A stretch of 64,000 nt of DNA from Gemella massiliensis (GCF_900120125.1 NZ_LT635546.1:533344-597343); one strand, 5' to 3'; positions 9,080-18,445 are shown, counted from the stretch's first letter. Notes: generated by a model not told the origin, from the letters alone. Numbers and translations: made by a program.

Positions 9080-10824
9080 TATAGGTACTCTCCTTTCAGC
9101 TTTTCCTCTAGTTGCTGGTTATTGTACGTTTCTTTATACCAACCGTCTTTACTTAATAGTTCTTCATGTGTACCACGCTCAATAATTTCACCTTCATTCA
9201 TAACCAGTATTAAATCAGCATGAACCACCGCTGATAAACGATGAGCTGTAATTATCGTCGTCTTTCCTTTTCGTTCTTCTTTCAAATTATTTAAAATTAT
9301 ATTTTCTGTTTTAGCATCAACCGCTGATAATGAATCATCTAATATCAAAATCTCAGGATTCATTATTAAAGCCCTGCTCATTGCTAAACGTTGCTTTTGT
9401 CCACCGGAAAGTGAAATCCCTTTTTCTCCAATAATTGTATCAAAACCGTCAGTCATATTTACTATATCTTCATATACCCCACATAACTTTGCGACATTTT
9501 CTACTTGTTTATCCGTAAAATTATTATCCGCAAAACGAATATTTTCTTTAATACTCATGGCAAAAAGCATCTGTTCTTGAGGAACATAACCCATTAGGCT
9601 TCGTAAAACACTCAGTTTATACTTTTTTATATTGATACCATCTATCTTAATCTCACCCTTTTTTATATCATGCTCCCTTAGCAGTAATTTTAGTAAAGTC
9701 GTCTTCCCTGAACCCGTTACACCGACAATACCAAGTGTTTGTCCTTTATTTAAAGTAAATTTAATATTAGATAACACCTGTTTATCTGAATAAGAAAAAC
9801 TTTCTATATTATATTCTAATCTTATACCCTGCGGTTTATAACATACATCCTCTGTTTCTACGACATCACTTTGCTCAGCAAGTAAATTTTCTATACGTGA
9901 ATAAGAAACTTCTCCTCGTTCCGCTATATAAAATAAATAACCGATTGCTTGAAGCGGCCAAATAAGCATATCTAAATATGTTATAAATGTTATCAATTCT
10001 CCAACGGTTAAATTACCACGATGAATAAAAATTCCACCAAATACTAAAGTTAGCATATAAGAAAAACCAATAAATATCAAAACCATTGGACTGAACAAAG
10101 CACTATATCTGGCTGCTGTAACATTTTTATTAAATACCATATCATTTATTTCATTAAAAGATGCACTCTCACTTTTTTGATAACCGAAAGATTTTGTTAC
10201 CCTAACACCGGATACACTCTCTTGCACTTTATTATTTAAGTCTGAAAATGCTTCCTGTGAATCCTTAAAACTTCTATGACTTTTTGTTGCCAGTTTTCCT
10301 GTGAAATACGCTAAAAACGGGAGTGGAATAATCGCTATTAGTGTTAATTTAGCATTTAACATAAAAAACATTGAAAACAATGTAACAAGTGCTGTTATGC
10401 TTGCATCAACGGCAGACATAACACCCACACCACTCGCCATAGATACAGCATTTACATCGTTTGTTGCATGAGCCATTAAATCCCCCGTACGATATTTTTG
10501 ATAAAATGATGGTGACATTTTTGTAAAATGCTGAAATAATCTAAAGCGTAAAATTCTCGCAAGATTATTAGCAGCACCAAAAATACATATTCTCCATACA
10601 TATCTTAATCCATACATAATAAAGGCGGAAGCGATTAAATAAATTAAATTTACAATTAATTTATTAGACGTTAACGTTTTTTCTCCTATTGAATCTACTA
10701 CATTTCCAATTACTTTAGGAGGAATTAAATTAAAAATACTGACAAATCCCAGAGATAATATTCCGATTATATATCTTTTCTTTTCTAATTTAAAAAACCA
10801 ACTCAAACGTTTTGCAAAATTCAT
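9079..10824 (-). CDS. ABC exporter half-transporter, degenerate-Walker-B subunit (BmrC/YheI-like)
   Basis: 581 residues: exporter membrane domain (about 1-325), then ATPase domain with Walker A GVTGSGKT, signature ISLSGGQKQRL and Walker B ILILDDSLSAVDA. The residue after the Walker B Asp is Asp rather than Glu, a common feature of the non-catalytic site in heterodimeric exporters. It is the first gene of the pair; stop and start of the next gene overlap (TAATG). AAAGGAA precedes the ATG at 10824. There is no regulator gene next to the pair. Confidence 0.88.
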   Translation of the reverse strand: MNFAKRLSWFFKLEKKRYIIGILSLGFVSIFNLIPPKVIGNVVDSIGEKTLTSNKLIVNLIYLIASAFIMYGLRYVWRICIFGAANNLARILRFRLFQHFTKMSPSFYQKYRTGDLMAHATNDVNAVSMASGVGVMSAVDASITALVTLFSMFFMLNAKLTLIAIIPLPFLAYFTGKLATKSHRSFKDSQEAFSDLNNKVQESVSGVRVTKSFGYQKSESASFNEINDMVFNKNVTAARYSALFSPMVLIFIGFSYMLTLVFGGIFIHRGNLTVGELITFITYLDMLIWPLQAIGYLFYIAERGEVSYSRIENLLAEQSDVVETEDVCYKPQGIRLEYNIESFSYSDKQVLSNIKFTLNKGQTLGIVGVTGSGKTTLLKLLLREHDIKKGEIKIDGINIKKYKLSVLRSLMGYVPQEQMLFAMSIKENIRFADNNFTDKQVENVAKLCGVYEDIVNMTDGFDTIIGEKGISLSGGQKQRLAMSRALIMNPEILILDDSLSAVDAKTENIILNNLKEERKGKTTIITAHRLSAVVHADLILVMNEGEIIERGTHEELLSKDGWYKETYNNQQLEEKLKGEYL

Positions 10825-11271
10825 ATAATTCCTTTCAATAATGATACTTTAATCATTTCTTTAATATTTTAGTTATGAAAAAGATCATTTTAAACTAAGT
10901 TATTTGAAAATTGAACTTTCTAATCATGACTTATAGAATATTTAATATTTTCCAAATAACGTAATTTTTAATAATAATGTATCCATAATTATAGCACATA
11001 TTTATTTTGGTTTCATTAGTCTTTTTTAAAAAAAATTTACAATAGAAAACAAATAATTAATTCAGAAATTTATTATTAACTTTATATACTCTACACATAA
11101 TTAATAAAAATATTCATTATTCTATAATTTTTAATGTTTGTACCAAAAATACTTTATCTCCTTATAATATTATCACAAATTTTTTCTTTATTAAATGCTA
11201 TATATTTTTTATTGTAAGATTTTTAGTATCATATTATAATTATAAGTAATAATTATTGGAGGTAAACTATA
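10825..11271. other. AT-rich divergent intergenic region
   Basis: About 450 bp between the ABC exporter (minus) and the deoxyribosyltransferase (plus). No ORF with a ribosome binding site was found. An inverted repeat is visible: GTTATTTGAAAAT (10899-10911) facing ATTTTCCAAATAAC (10947-10960), 35 bp apart, upstream of the ABC operon; it could be an operator or RNA hairpin. The only clear promoter is the one for the plus-strand gene at 11212-11240. Confidence 0.5.
11212..11240 (+). promoter_or_regulatory. Sigma-A promoter of the deoxyribosyltransferase gene
   Basis: TTGTAA (11212-11217), 17-bp spacer, TATAAT (11235-11240). It is 31 bp upstream of the start codon at 11272, which has a strong TTGGAGGT site. 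Confidence 0.7.
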
Positions 11272-11724
11272 ATGAAATTATACTTGGCAGGTGCATTATT
11301 CAATGAGGCGGAAGTCGCTCAACGTCTTAAAGAAGGGCGTTTACTAAAAGAACATTTTAAAAATAAACTAACAATTTATAACCCTATTGAACAACCCTTT
11401 AACGAAAATAAACAATCGTTACCAACGCCACAAGATATTTTTACAGGAGATACTATAGCAGTAAAAGAATGTGATATTTTTCTTGCCGACGTTACAAATG
11501 AGGATAGTGGTGTAATGGTTGAACTCGGTTTAGCAATCGCCTTAGAGAAAAAAATTATCGCAATCAATTCTGATATAAGACTAAAATCTTCAAATAAATA
11601 TAATATCCCCAGCTACGCTATGAATCACTACGTTCTCGGCGGTATATTAAAACATGGTAAATTAGTATATAATTTCCAAGAAGCAATAGAGGAATTAGAT
11701 AACTTATTTTGCTTAAAAGCATAA
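11272..11724 (+). CDS. Nucleoside 2-deoxyribosyltransferase
   Basis: 150 residues of the NDT family, which swaps the base on 2'-deoxynucleosides (purine/pyrimidine salvage) through a covalent glutamyl intermediate. Seen are the N-terminal LYLAGALFNEAE, the Asp-containing CDIFLADV segment and SGVMVELGLAIAL, where the Glu is the expected nucleophile. Length fits the family (about 150-160). It is a single gene with its own promoter and converges on priA. Salvage enzymes like this typify host-associated Bacilli such as lactobacilli. Confidence 0.87.
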   Translation: MKLYLAGALFNEAEVAQRLKEGRLLKEHFKNKLTIYNPIEQPFNENKQSLPTPQDIFTGDTIAVKECDIFLADVTNEDSGVMVELGLAIALEKKIIAINSDIRLKSSNKYNIPSYAMNHYVLGGILKHGKLVYNFQEAIEELDNLFCLKA

Positions 11725-11747
11725 AACTAATAAATTTAATCTGGAAG

Positions 11748-11860
11748 TTAAAAATTTTAATAGAATTTGTTAAACGCAGCAGTTCATTGATTTGGGAGTT
11801 TACTTTAGTGAATTTTTCCCAAATCTAATAAACTGTGCGAAGTAATTCTTAAAAATTGAT
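11748..11860. repeat. Hairpin repeat family 2, copy A
   Basis: A long imperfect hairpin with arms CAGTTCATTGATTTGGGA (11780-11797) and TCCCAAATCTAATAAACTG (11817-11835), flanked by GTTAAAAATTTTAATAGAATTT. A related, reverse-oriented copy is at about 55049-55210. Both copies lie between convergent genes (here the deoxyribosyltransferase and priA), so the element may also serve as a transcription terminator. Confidence 0.6.
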
Positions 11861-11896
11861 TTCTAATAAAATTATAATTTTTTAATTACTAGCTAT

Positions 11897-14248
11897 TTAC
11901 ATATAATCTAACGCTGAATTATCTATTGTTATTGTTATTTTTTGTGTAGCATAACTTTCTTCAAAATAATTATTAATATACTTCAAAAGTGGATAAAGTT
12001 TTTTATAATCAACTTCTTGAAATCTAATAGCTATATTAAATTTATACTCGTTATTTATTTTATAAAATATACTTTTATTTGGTCCAAGAATATTTTTATC
12101 ACCGTATTTTTCTTTTAAAAAATTATAAATTGATTTTGCAACAAAACTCACCTTTTCTTCAGCATATCCTTTTATGGTAATAAACGAAATATTACAAAAC
12201 GGTGGATAATTTATTAATTTTCTCCTTTTTAATTCGTAATTATAAAAATCTTTATAATTATGTCTTATGGCAAAGTCAATAATACTACTAGAAACATTAG
12301 TCTGAAAGATTACTTCTCCCGCTTTTTCACTTCTCCCCGCTCTTCCTGCCGTTTGCACAAGAAGTTGGAATAGTTTTTCATTTGCTTTAAAACTGGGAAT
12401 AGCGATAAGAGAATCTATTGATAAAACTCCTACTAAGGTTATATTTGGAAAATCCAATCCTTTTGAAATCATTTGTGTACCTAAAAGTATGTCCGATTTA
12501 TACTCTCTAAAATCCGTAAGGAGTTTTTCGTAAGCACCTTTTTTTCCTGTAGTATCTGAATCCATTCTTGTAATTCTAACATCTTTTATATTTTCTCTTA
12601 AATATTCCTCAACACGTTGAATACCATAATTCCCGGATACAAGTTCTGGATTGTCGCAACATTTTTTTATATTTGCTATTTTTTTATGAAAACCGCAAAA
12701 ATGACATCTCAATGAATTATCATGCTTGTGATAGTTTAAACTTATATCACAATTTTCACAAGTGTACATATGACCGCAAGAAAAACAACGAATATAGTTT
12801 GTATATCCACGCTTATTCATAAGAAGTAAAATTTGTTCATTCTTTGAAATTTTTTCTTTTATTTTGTTCAATAGTTTTTTAGAAATTACCTCTTCTTTAT
12901 CATGAACATGAAGCACTTCTACTTTAGGCAATACATTATTAAACCTTTGTGTTAATGTTAATAAATTGTTAGGGTTGTTTTTTTCAAAACGATAATATAG
13001 ATCAATAGATGGTGTAGCACTGGCATACACTACACTACACTTATTATAAATCGCACGTTTCTTTGCAATATCCTTTGCTTCATAACGTGGATTGTCTGAC
13101 TGTTTATAACTATTCTCATGTTCCTCATCAATAATGATAAGCCCTAATTTTTCAAACGGTGCAAAAATCGCTGAACGGGTTCCAAGACAAATTTTCACCT
13201 TACCTTCTTTAATTTTCTTCCATTCCAAAAATTTTTCTCGTGCCGTCAGTCTTGAGTGAATTACCACAACATTATTTCCGAAAATCTTTTTAAATTTTTT
13301 CTCAATTTGTGGAGTTAAAATAATCTCAGGAACAAGAATTATAGCCTCCCTTCCAAGCTTTAAAACTTCCTCAACCAATTTCAAATAAATTTCTGTTTTT
13401 CCTGAACCGGTGATACCGTGAAGTAAGTATTCATTAAATTTATTTTTATCTAAATTACACTTAATTTTATTAAAAATTTCTTTTTGATAGATACTTAATT
13501 TATTTGAATTTATATAGTTGTCATCCATTTTTTCTTCTTTTTCAATTTCAACTATCTTTATAATATTATTATCTAAAAGCTTCTTAACTACTGAAACTCC
13601 GATATCCAAGATTTCCTTTACTTTATTTTTTTTAATCCTTTTATTTTGTTTTAAGTATGCCACTAAAATTTTCTGCTTTTGAGTGAGCTTCTTACCATGA
13701 TAATCTGCTAACTCCAAAAATAATTCAACTTCTTTATTATTATTTTCTTTTATTTTACTAATTAATTTTATAGCTTTTACCGATAATAAATATCCTATCT
13801 CCTGCTTGGAAAATAATTTTTCAAATTTTTTCTTTTCTATTAAATTATCTTTAAAATGTTTTCCATAATCTATTAAAAGAGTTTTATTAGCATCTAACAA
13901 CTCATAATATTCTATGTATTTATTTTTTAAAATAGTTGGCACTATAGTTTCAATAACTTGTATTCTGGTACAAAAAAGTTCATTAGCCATCACCTTTGAA
14001 AGAAGCAACATTTCTTTAGTTAAAATAGGAAAATTATCTTTCAAACGTTTTATATATTTAAACTCTGAAATTTCCCCATTGTAGCGTTCAAAAATATTTA
14101 TGACATATCCTTGAACTATTCTCGTACCAAAAGGAACTTCTACTCTGTAGCCTATAATGTCTTCTCCACGTAATTCTTCCGGAATTAAATAATAAAAGGT
14201 TCTATCTACATTATAAGCATTGACATCTACTATTACTTCTGCAAACAT
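11897..14248 (-). CDS. priA: Primosomal replication restart helicase PriA
   Basis: 3'-to-5' DNA helicase that reloads the replisome at stalled forks. The 783 residues contain the N-terminal 3'-DNA-binding domain, Walker A GITGSGKTEIYLK (about residue 281), DEEH box (IIIDEEHENSYKQ), and the zinc-binding cysteines CFSCGHMYTCENC and CHFCG between helicase lobes, followed by helicase motifs V-VI (QTAGRAGRSEKAG). GGAGG precedes the ATG. It follows coaBC by 63 bp, the common coaBC-priA order of Firmicutes; fmt and def do not follow here. Confidence 0.96.
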   Translation of the reverse strand: MFAEVIVDVNAYNVDRTFYYLIPEELRGEDIIGYRVEVPFGTRIVQGYVINIFERYNGEISEFKYIKRLKDNFPILTKEMLLLSKVMANELFCTRIQVIETIVPTILKNKYIEYYELLDANKTLLIDYGKHFKDNLIEKKKFEKLFSKQEIGYLLSVKAIKLISKIKENNNKEVELFLELADYHGKKLTQKQKILVAYLKQNKRIKKNKVKEILDIGVSVVKKLLDNNIIKIVEIEKEEKMDDNYINSNKLSIYQKEIFNKIKCNLDKNKFNEYLLHGITGSGKTEIYLKLVEEVLKLGREAIILVPEIILTPQIEKKFKKIFGNNVVVIHSRLTAREKFLEWKKIKEGKVKICLGTRSAIFAPFEKLGLIIIDEEHENSYKQSDNPRYEAKDIAKKRAIYNKCSVVYASATPSIDLYYRFEKNNPNNLLTLTQRFNNVLPKVEVLHVHDKEEVISKKLLNKIKEKISKNEQILLLMNKRGYTNYIRCFSCGHMYTCENCDISLNYHKHDNSLRCHFCGFHKKIANIKKCCDNPELVSGNYGIQRVEEYLRENIKDVRITRMDSDTTGKKGAYEKLLTDFREYKSDILLGTQMISKGLDFPNITLVGVLSIDSLIAIPSFKANEKLFQLLVQTAGRAGRSEKAGEVIFQTNVSSSIIDFAIRHNYKDFYNYELKRRKLINYPPFCNISFITIKGYAEEKVSFVAKSIYNFLKEKYGDKNILGPNKSIFYKINNEYKFNIAIRFQEVDYKKLYPLLKYINNYFEESYATQKITITIDNSALDYM

Positions 14249-14270
14249 ATGTGCCTCCTTTCTGATTATT

Positions 14271-14304
14271 AAACACCGAGCAAAAAATAAATTACCCGGT
14301 GTTT
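14271..14304 (-). terminator. Possible hairpin terminator between coaBC and priA
   Basis: AAACACCG (14271-14278) pairs with CGGTGTTT (14297-14304) around a 17-nt A/T-rich loop. The U-tract on the minus strand is short, so this may only attenuate read-through from coaBC into priA. Confidence 0.35.
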
Positions 14305-14311
14305 TAATTTA

Positions 14312-15478
14312 CTACTCAAGTATATTAACAAGTTCTTGTGCTATATTTTCTTTTGAAGTCGTATTTATTTTTTTTATATTTTCAAATTTATCAATTATAT
14401 ATACTTCATTATTATCTGAAGCAAATCCTATACCTTCTTTTGAAATATCATTAGCAACAATATAGTCAAGATGTTTTTTTATTATTTTTTCTTTAGCATA
14501 CTCCAATATATTATTAGTTTCGGCAGCAAAACCGACAACAATTTGTTTATCTTTTTTATTTTCTCCAACATATCTTAATATATCTTCCGTTCTTTTAAAC
14601 TCTATAGTTAAATTTTCGTTTTGTTTTTTTACTTTTTTATCATAAGTTACCACAGGTGTATAATCAGATACTGCTGCTGCTTTTATAACTATATCATATT
14701 CTAAAAAGTTATTTTTGACGGCTTCAAACATATCATGAGTATTAACTATTTTTATTATTTTTATATTTTTATTTATGGGGACATAATTCACACCGGTAAT
14801 TAGTAAAACCTCTGCACCGTGCTTAGCAAACGCTTCTGCAATAGCTATACCCATTTTACCGCTTGAAGGATTGGTAATACAACGAAACGGATCAATAAAC
14901 TCTTTGGTCGGTCCGGCAGTCACCAAAACCTTTTTATTTATTTTTTTCTCTTCTGAAAAAACACATTGGACTATTTTCTGGATATTAGGAAACTTTCCAC
15001 GACCGACATCTCCACACGCAAGAAGTCCTAAATCAGGTTCAATAAAGTTAAAACCAAGACTACTTAATTTTTTTATGTTTTCCTGAATAATAAGATTTGT
15101 ATACATATTTGTATTCATCGCAGGTGCAATATATACCTTGTTCAAATCTTTTACCGCAAGAATTAAAGAAGTCGCCAAATCGTCTGCAATGCCATTAGCT
15201 ATTTTAGAAATAATATTTGCCGTGGCAGGAGCAATAATAATTTTATCAGCCCATTTTCCTAAATCTATATGTTGAATTTCTTTCTCATTAACTTCGTCAA
15301 AAGTATCATCATAAACTCTATTTTTTGTCAAAGTTTGAAAAGGTAATTCCGTAACAAATTTCTTAGCATTATTCGTTAGAATAACTTTTACGTTATTTTC
15401 TTTTTTTATTAAACTACTTGATAAATCAATCGCTTTATAAGCAGCAATCCCACCAGAAACTATCAATAATATATTCAT
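14312..15478 (-). CDS. coaBC: Bifunctional phosphopantothenoylcysteine decarboxylase/synthetase
   Basis: Catalyses two steps of coenzyme A synthesis: ligation of cysteine to 4'-phosphopantothenate (CoaB) and decarboxylation (CoaC). The 388 residues begin with a flavoprotein CoaC domain (VSGGIAAYKAIDL; IAPATANIISKIANGIADDL; APAMNTNMY; flap Cys in LLACGDVGRGKFP). The CoaB domain follows with VTAGPTKEFIDPFRCITN and PSSGKMGIAIAEAF. The intact fusion is the normal bacterial form. AGGAGAG precedes the ATG. It sits 23 bp after gpsB and upstream of priA. Confidence 0.96.
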   Translation of the reverse strand: MNILLIVSGGIAAYKAIDLSSSLIKKENNVKVILTNNAKKFVTELPFQTLTKNRVYDDTFDEVNEKEIQHIDLGKWADKIIIAPATANIISKIANGIADDLATSLILAVKDLNKVYIAPAMNTNMYTNLIIQENIKKLSSLGFNFIEPDLGLLACGDVGRGKFPNIQKIVQCVFSEEKKINKKVLVTAGPTKEFIDPFRCITNPSSGKMGIAIAEAFAKHGAEVLLITGVNYVPINKNIKIIKIVNTHDMFEAVKNNFLEYDIVIKAAAVSDYTPVVTYDKKVKKQNENLTIEFKRTEDILRYVGENKKDKQIVVGFAAETNNILEYAKEKIIKKHLDYIVANDISKEGIGFASDNNEVYIIDKFENIKKINTTSKENIAQELVNILE

Positions 15479-15501
15479 CTTGCTCTCCTATAAAAATATC
15501 T

Positions 15502-15828
15502 TTAATATAAATCTTGCTCTTTACTATGCCCAGGTCCAAATACTGCTAACTCCAATTTTGATAATCGTTTTAATATATCAAGATTTGTTACTTGTTGCGG
15601 TCTTTCCTCTTTATTGGTGTTTTTAATAGCCTCTATTTTAATTTTCAAATTTTGATTTTCTATTTCCAACTCTTTTATCTTCGTCAATAACTTATCCAAC
15701 TTCATATAATCCTCAATGATTAAATCTAAATAATCATTAACGTCATCCTCACTATATCCTTTAGAACGGCTCTTTTTGAACTCTTTTTCGTAAATATTTT
15801 TCGCTGTCAAATTAAGTTCTACACTCAT
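15502..15828 (-). CDS. gpsB: Cell division/PBP-coordinating protein GpsB
   Basis: DivIVA-like coiled-coil protein that shuttles PBP1 between septum and side wall. Of 108 residues the N-terminal DivIVA domain (LTAKNIYEKEFKKS, GYSEDDVNDYLDLIIEDY) is followed by a coiled coil (about 45-75) and the C-terminal hexamerisation motif NLDILKRLSKLELAVFG, characteristic of GpsB and not DivIVA. It is 12 bp downstream of rsmE. In B. subtilis gpsB is beside other genes, so this linkage is not diagnostic. Confidence 0.93.
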   Translation of the reverse strand: MSVELNLTAKNIYEKEFKKSRSKGYSEDDVNDYLDLIIEDYMKLDKLLTKIKELEIENQNLKIKIEAIKNTNKEERPQQVTNLDILKRLSKLELAVFGPGHSKEQDLY

Positions 15829-15840
15829 CTTTTATCTCCT

Positions 15841-16593
15841 TTAATTATAAAATTCATTAAAATATGAAACACAACTAACCAAATATAATGGAGCTGTTTC
15901 AGCACGTAAAATTCTTTTTCCTAATCCTATAGTTTTATAATCAGCATTTCTAAAATTACTTATTTCATTTTCAGAAAGACCACCTTCACTACCAAAAACC
16001 GCAAGAATAGATTTTTTATTTAGATCGCTACATAATAAATTTTTTAAATTAATATTGTCATTATTAGTAGACTCCTTTTCATATGCTACTATCTTATAAT
16101 CCATATTTTTACCATAGCTAATTAATTCTTGCAAACCATCAACATAGATAATATTTGGTATTAAATTTCTTTTTGATTGTTCTGCTGCTTCTTTTATAAT
16201 TTTTTCCCAGCGTTGTATCTTATTTCCAATTTTATCTTTTTTTATTTTGGCAATATTTCTTTCGGAGTTAAACAGTACAATATTAGCAACTCCCAACTCT
16301 GTTAATTTTTGGATTAAGTATTCTATTTTATCATTTTTTAATGGTGGTATGGCAACTGTAATTTCTACCGTTAATTCATTACTTGTACATACTCTTTCAA
16401 AAGGTTCTACCACCACACCATCAATTTTACTATCTATAATATTACATATATACTTTATTTTTTCTTTAAATACAATATAAACTTTATCATTTTCTTTTTT
16501 TCTCATAATTCTTACAATATGATTACTATCGTTTTTAGATAAAGTATATCTCTCATGTTCATCAAATAATTCATCTACAAAATATTGTTGCAT
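15841..16593 (-). CDS. rsmE: 16S rRNA m3U1498 methyltransferase RsmE
   Basis: SPOUT-class methyltransferase, 250 residues. The PUA-like N-terminal domain (YFVDELFDEHERYTLSKNDS, IVRIMRKKENDKV) precedes the knotted SAM-binding domain with IQKLTELGVANIVLF, RWEKIIKEAAEQSKRNLIP and the knot motif AVFGSEGGLSENEI, then LGKRILRAETAPLY. GGGAGAAG precedes the ATG. It is first in the rsmE-gpsB-coaBC-priA set; the usual partner prmA is not present. Confidence 0.95.
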   Translation of the reverse strand: MQQYFVDELFDEHERYTLSKNDSNHIVRIMRKKENDKVYIVFKEKIKYICNIIDSKIDGVVVEPFERVCTSNELTVEITVAIPPLKNDKIEYLIQKLTELGVANIVLFNSERNIAKIKKDKIGNKIQRWEKIIKEAAEQSKRNLIPNIIYVDGLQELISYGKNMDYKIVAYEKESTNNDNINLKNLLCSDLNKKSILAVFGSEGGLSENEISNFRNADYKTIGLGKRILRAETAPLYLVSCVSYFNEFYN

Positions 16594-16674
16594 AACTTCT
16601 CCCGATAATTTTCTCTATATGTACAATTTTACTCCATTATAACATTTAAAGCAATATAATAATTTATTCTTAAC

Positions 16675-16703
16675 TTGACGGCTAATTTCAATTAGCTTAT
16701 AAT
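16675..16703 (+). promoter_or_regulatory. Promoter of the tetR-hydrolase operon
   Basis: TTGACG (16675-16680), 17-bp spacer, perfect TATAAT (16698-16703). The spacer is almost filled by the palindrome GCTAATTTCAATTAGC, so the promoter is built for repression. Confidence 0.85.
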
Positions 16704-16727
16704 ATAATTAGTTAATTCTGATTAGCC
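16680..16727 (+). promoter_or_regulatory. Twin operator for the TetR-family regulator
   Basis: O1 is the perfect palindrome GCTAATT-TC-AATTAGC (16681-16696), between the -35 and -10. O2 is a related imperfect palindrome AGTTAATTCTGATTAGCC (16710-16727) downstream of the -10, near the likely transcription start. Two spaced 18-bp sites are typical of TetR autoregulation. The regulator they serve is frameshifted. Confidence 0.75.
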
Positions 16728-16741
16728 AAAAGGAGAAGAAC

Positions 16742-17339
16742 ATGAATACAAAAGAAAAAATACTATCCGAAGCCTTGAAACTTTTTGCTCAAAAAGGTTA
16801 TTCTGACGTTTATGTCAAGGATATTGCGATGATGGTCAATATTAAGGCACCAAGTTTATATAAACATTTTAAAAATAAGCAGGAAATCTTCGATAGTTGC
16901 ATTAAAACCTTTTATGAAAATATGAGCAAAAAGAGGAATACACTTCTTTTACCTAAAAACTCTGTCAATAATGAAATATATTTACATAAAAGTCGAATGG
17001 ATATCATTCATATCGCACAAGAATTATTTGAATTTTATCTATTAGATGAGATTGCCTCAAACTTTAGAAAAATGCTTCTTATCGACCGCTATAAAGACCG
17101 CAACATTAATCGTCTATATGAATGACCCTATCACCTATCAGATAAAAGTGTTTTCTCTACTGCTAGCGGCAAATAAAATAAAATTTGGAAACGCAACAGA
17201 TATGGCAAATGCGTTTTTCTCACAAATCTATTTTTTACTTCAAAAATATGACGAAAAAAAAGATAAATTAGAAGACGCTAAAAAGGAAATCGAGACATTT
17301 ATAAATGTATTTTGTAATATTTGGGGGTTAGAGGAATGA
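16742..17339 (+). pseudogene. TetR-family transcriptional regulator, frameshifted
   Basis: The first frame (16742-17125, 127 codons) has a complete TetR DNA-binding domain: KILSEALKLFAQKGYSDVYV, an HTH in KDIAMMVNIKAPSLYKHFKN. It stops at TGA 17123. The C-terminal ligand-binding part continues in the next frame (NDPITYQIKVFSLLLAAN to IWGLEE, ending at 17339). Skipping one base near 17120 restores a normal protein of about 198 residues. The second part could also start at an ATG (17118) that overlaps the TGA (ATGAATGA), giving a split protein. AGGAGA precedes the first ATG. Alternatives are a sequencing error or a recent null mutation. Confidence 0.75.
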
Positions 17340-18247
17340 AATGGTTAAAATTCACACTACTATTTATTGTAATTTTAGTAATCTTATATGTGCTTAGTAC
17401 ATCATTACGTTTGAAAAGCGACCTAAAGGAAGCTATGAAAAAGCTGGACAATTACCATCCTAATCAAATGAACTTATCTTATGGAAATATTGAATATCTT
17501 GATATCGGAGCCGGAGAAACCTTACTTGTTTGTCATGGGATATTTGGCGGTTTTGATCAAGGCTATGAAAGTGTAAAAAATTTCTCTAACAATTACAGAA
17601 TTATTTCCCCCTCGCGATTTGGATACCTTAATAGCGATATATTAGGAAAGGGTACCCCAAAAGAGCAATGTAAAGCATATGTAGAACTTTTAGATAAACT
17701 AAATATTGATAAGGTATTTATTATAGGAGAATCTGCCGGAGGAACTGTAGCTATTCGATTTGCCCTAGATTATCCTAATAGATGTAAGGGACTTATTCTA
17801 TACAGCTCTGCAATGCCTGAAACAAAAAAACCGGAAAAAATAAACTTACATCAAGCTCCACCTGATTTTTTGTGCAATAATTTAGCCATGTATTTAATCA
17901 GCCCATTTTTTAAAAGCACAATGGGTATGGATAGCAGTGTGGTTAAAACAATGCTGCCAATTGATAAAAGAAGTGCAGGGGTTAAAATAGATGGTAAGAT
18001 TACAAATCCTGATATGCCGGTCAATTATGATGATTATCCCGTTGAAGCAATAAAAATTCCCGTACTGATTCTCCAAGCTAAAGATGACAAGCTAACAAAA
18101 TATGATAAATTTATTGATTCTGTTAAGAGATTTGATAATATCACATTAAAAATATTTGATAGCGGTGGTCATCTTTTAGTTGGTCATGATGAGGAAATAA
18201 GGAAAACTGTATCTCATTTTATTTATCAAGTAAATCAGAATAACTAA
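17336..18247 (+). CDS. Membrane-anchored alpha/beta hydrolase
   Basis: 303 residues. One N-terminal membrane segment (WLKFTLLFIVILVILYVLS) is followed by an alpha/beta-hydrolase fold: oxyanion HG in VCHGIFGG, nucleophile elbow GESAGG (Ser about residue 137), Asp in LILQAKDDKLTKYD and His in DSGGHLLVGHDEE. The ATG at 17336 overlaps the tetR-frame stop (ATGA); GGGGG lies 8 bp upstream. It is co-transcribed with the tetR gene and is presumably its target. The substrate (ester or lipid) cannot be predicted. If the repressor is truly broken the gene may be constitutive. Confidence 0.82.
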   Translation: MKWLKFTLLFIVILVILYVLSTSLRLKSDLKEAMKKLDNYHPNQMNLSYGNIEYLDIGAGETLLVCHGIFGGFDQGYESVKNFSNNYRIISPSRFGYLNSDILGKGTPKEQCKAYVELLDKLNIDKVFIIGESAGGTVAIRFALDYPNRCKGLILYSSAMPETKKPEKINLHQAPPDFLCNNLAMYLISPFFKSTMGMDSSVVKTMLPIDKRSAGVKIDGKITNPDMPVNYDDYPVEAIKIPVLILQAKDDKLTKYDKFIDSVKRFDNITLKIFDSGGHLLVGHDEEIRKTVSHFIYQVNQNN

Positions 18248-18408
18248 TTGATTTATAATAACCAACACAAAAGAAGATTGTACAAAAGTATAATTTTTTT
18301 ATTCTATGTCAATAAGCATATACTATTTACGCTTTTCCATTGTCTTTATAGCTTTGACAACACCTTTACATACTCACGCCATATTCATATATATACTATA
18401 TACAACCC

Positions 18409-18438
18409 AAAAAACTGCATCGAAGAGATGCAGTTTTT
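18409..18438. terminator. Bidirectional terminator
   Basis: AAAAAACTGCATC-gaaga-GATGCAGTTTTT: an 8-bp GC-containing stem extended by A/T pairs, with T-tracts on both strands. It ends mltG (minus) and the tetR-hydrolase operon (plus). Confidence 0.85.
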
Positions 18439-18445
18439 ATACTTA

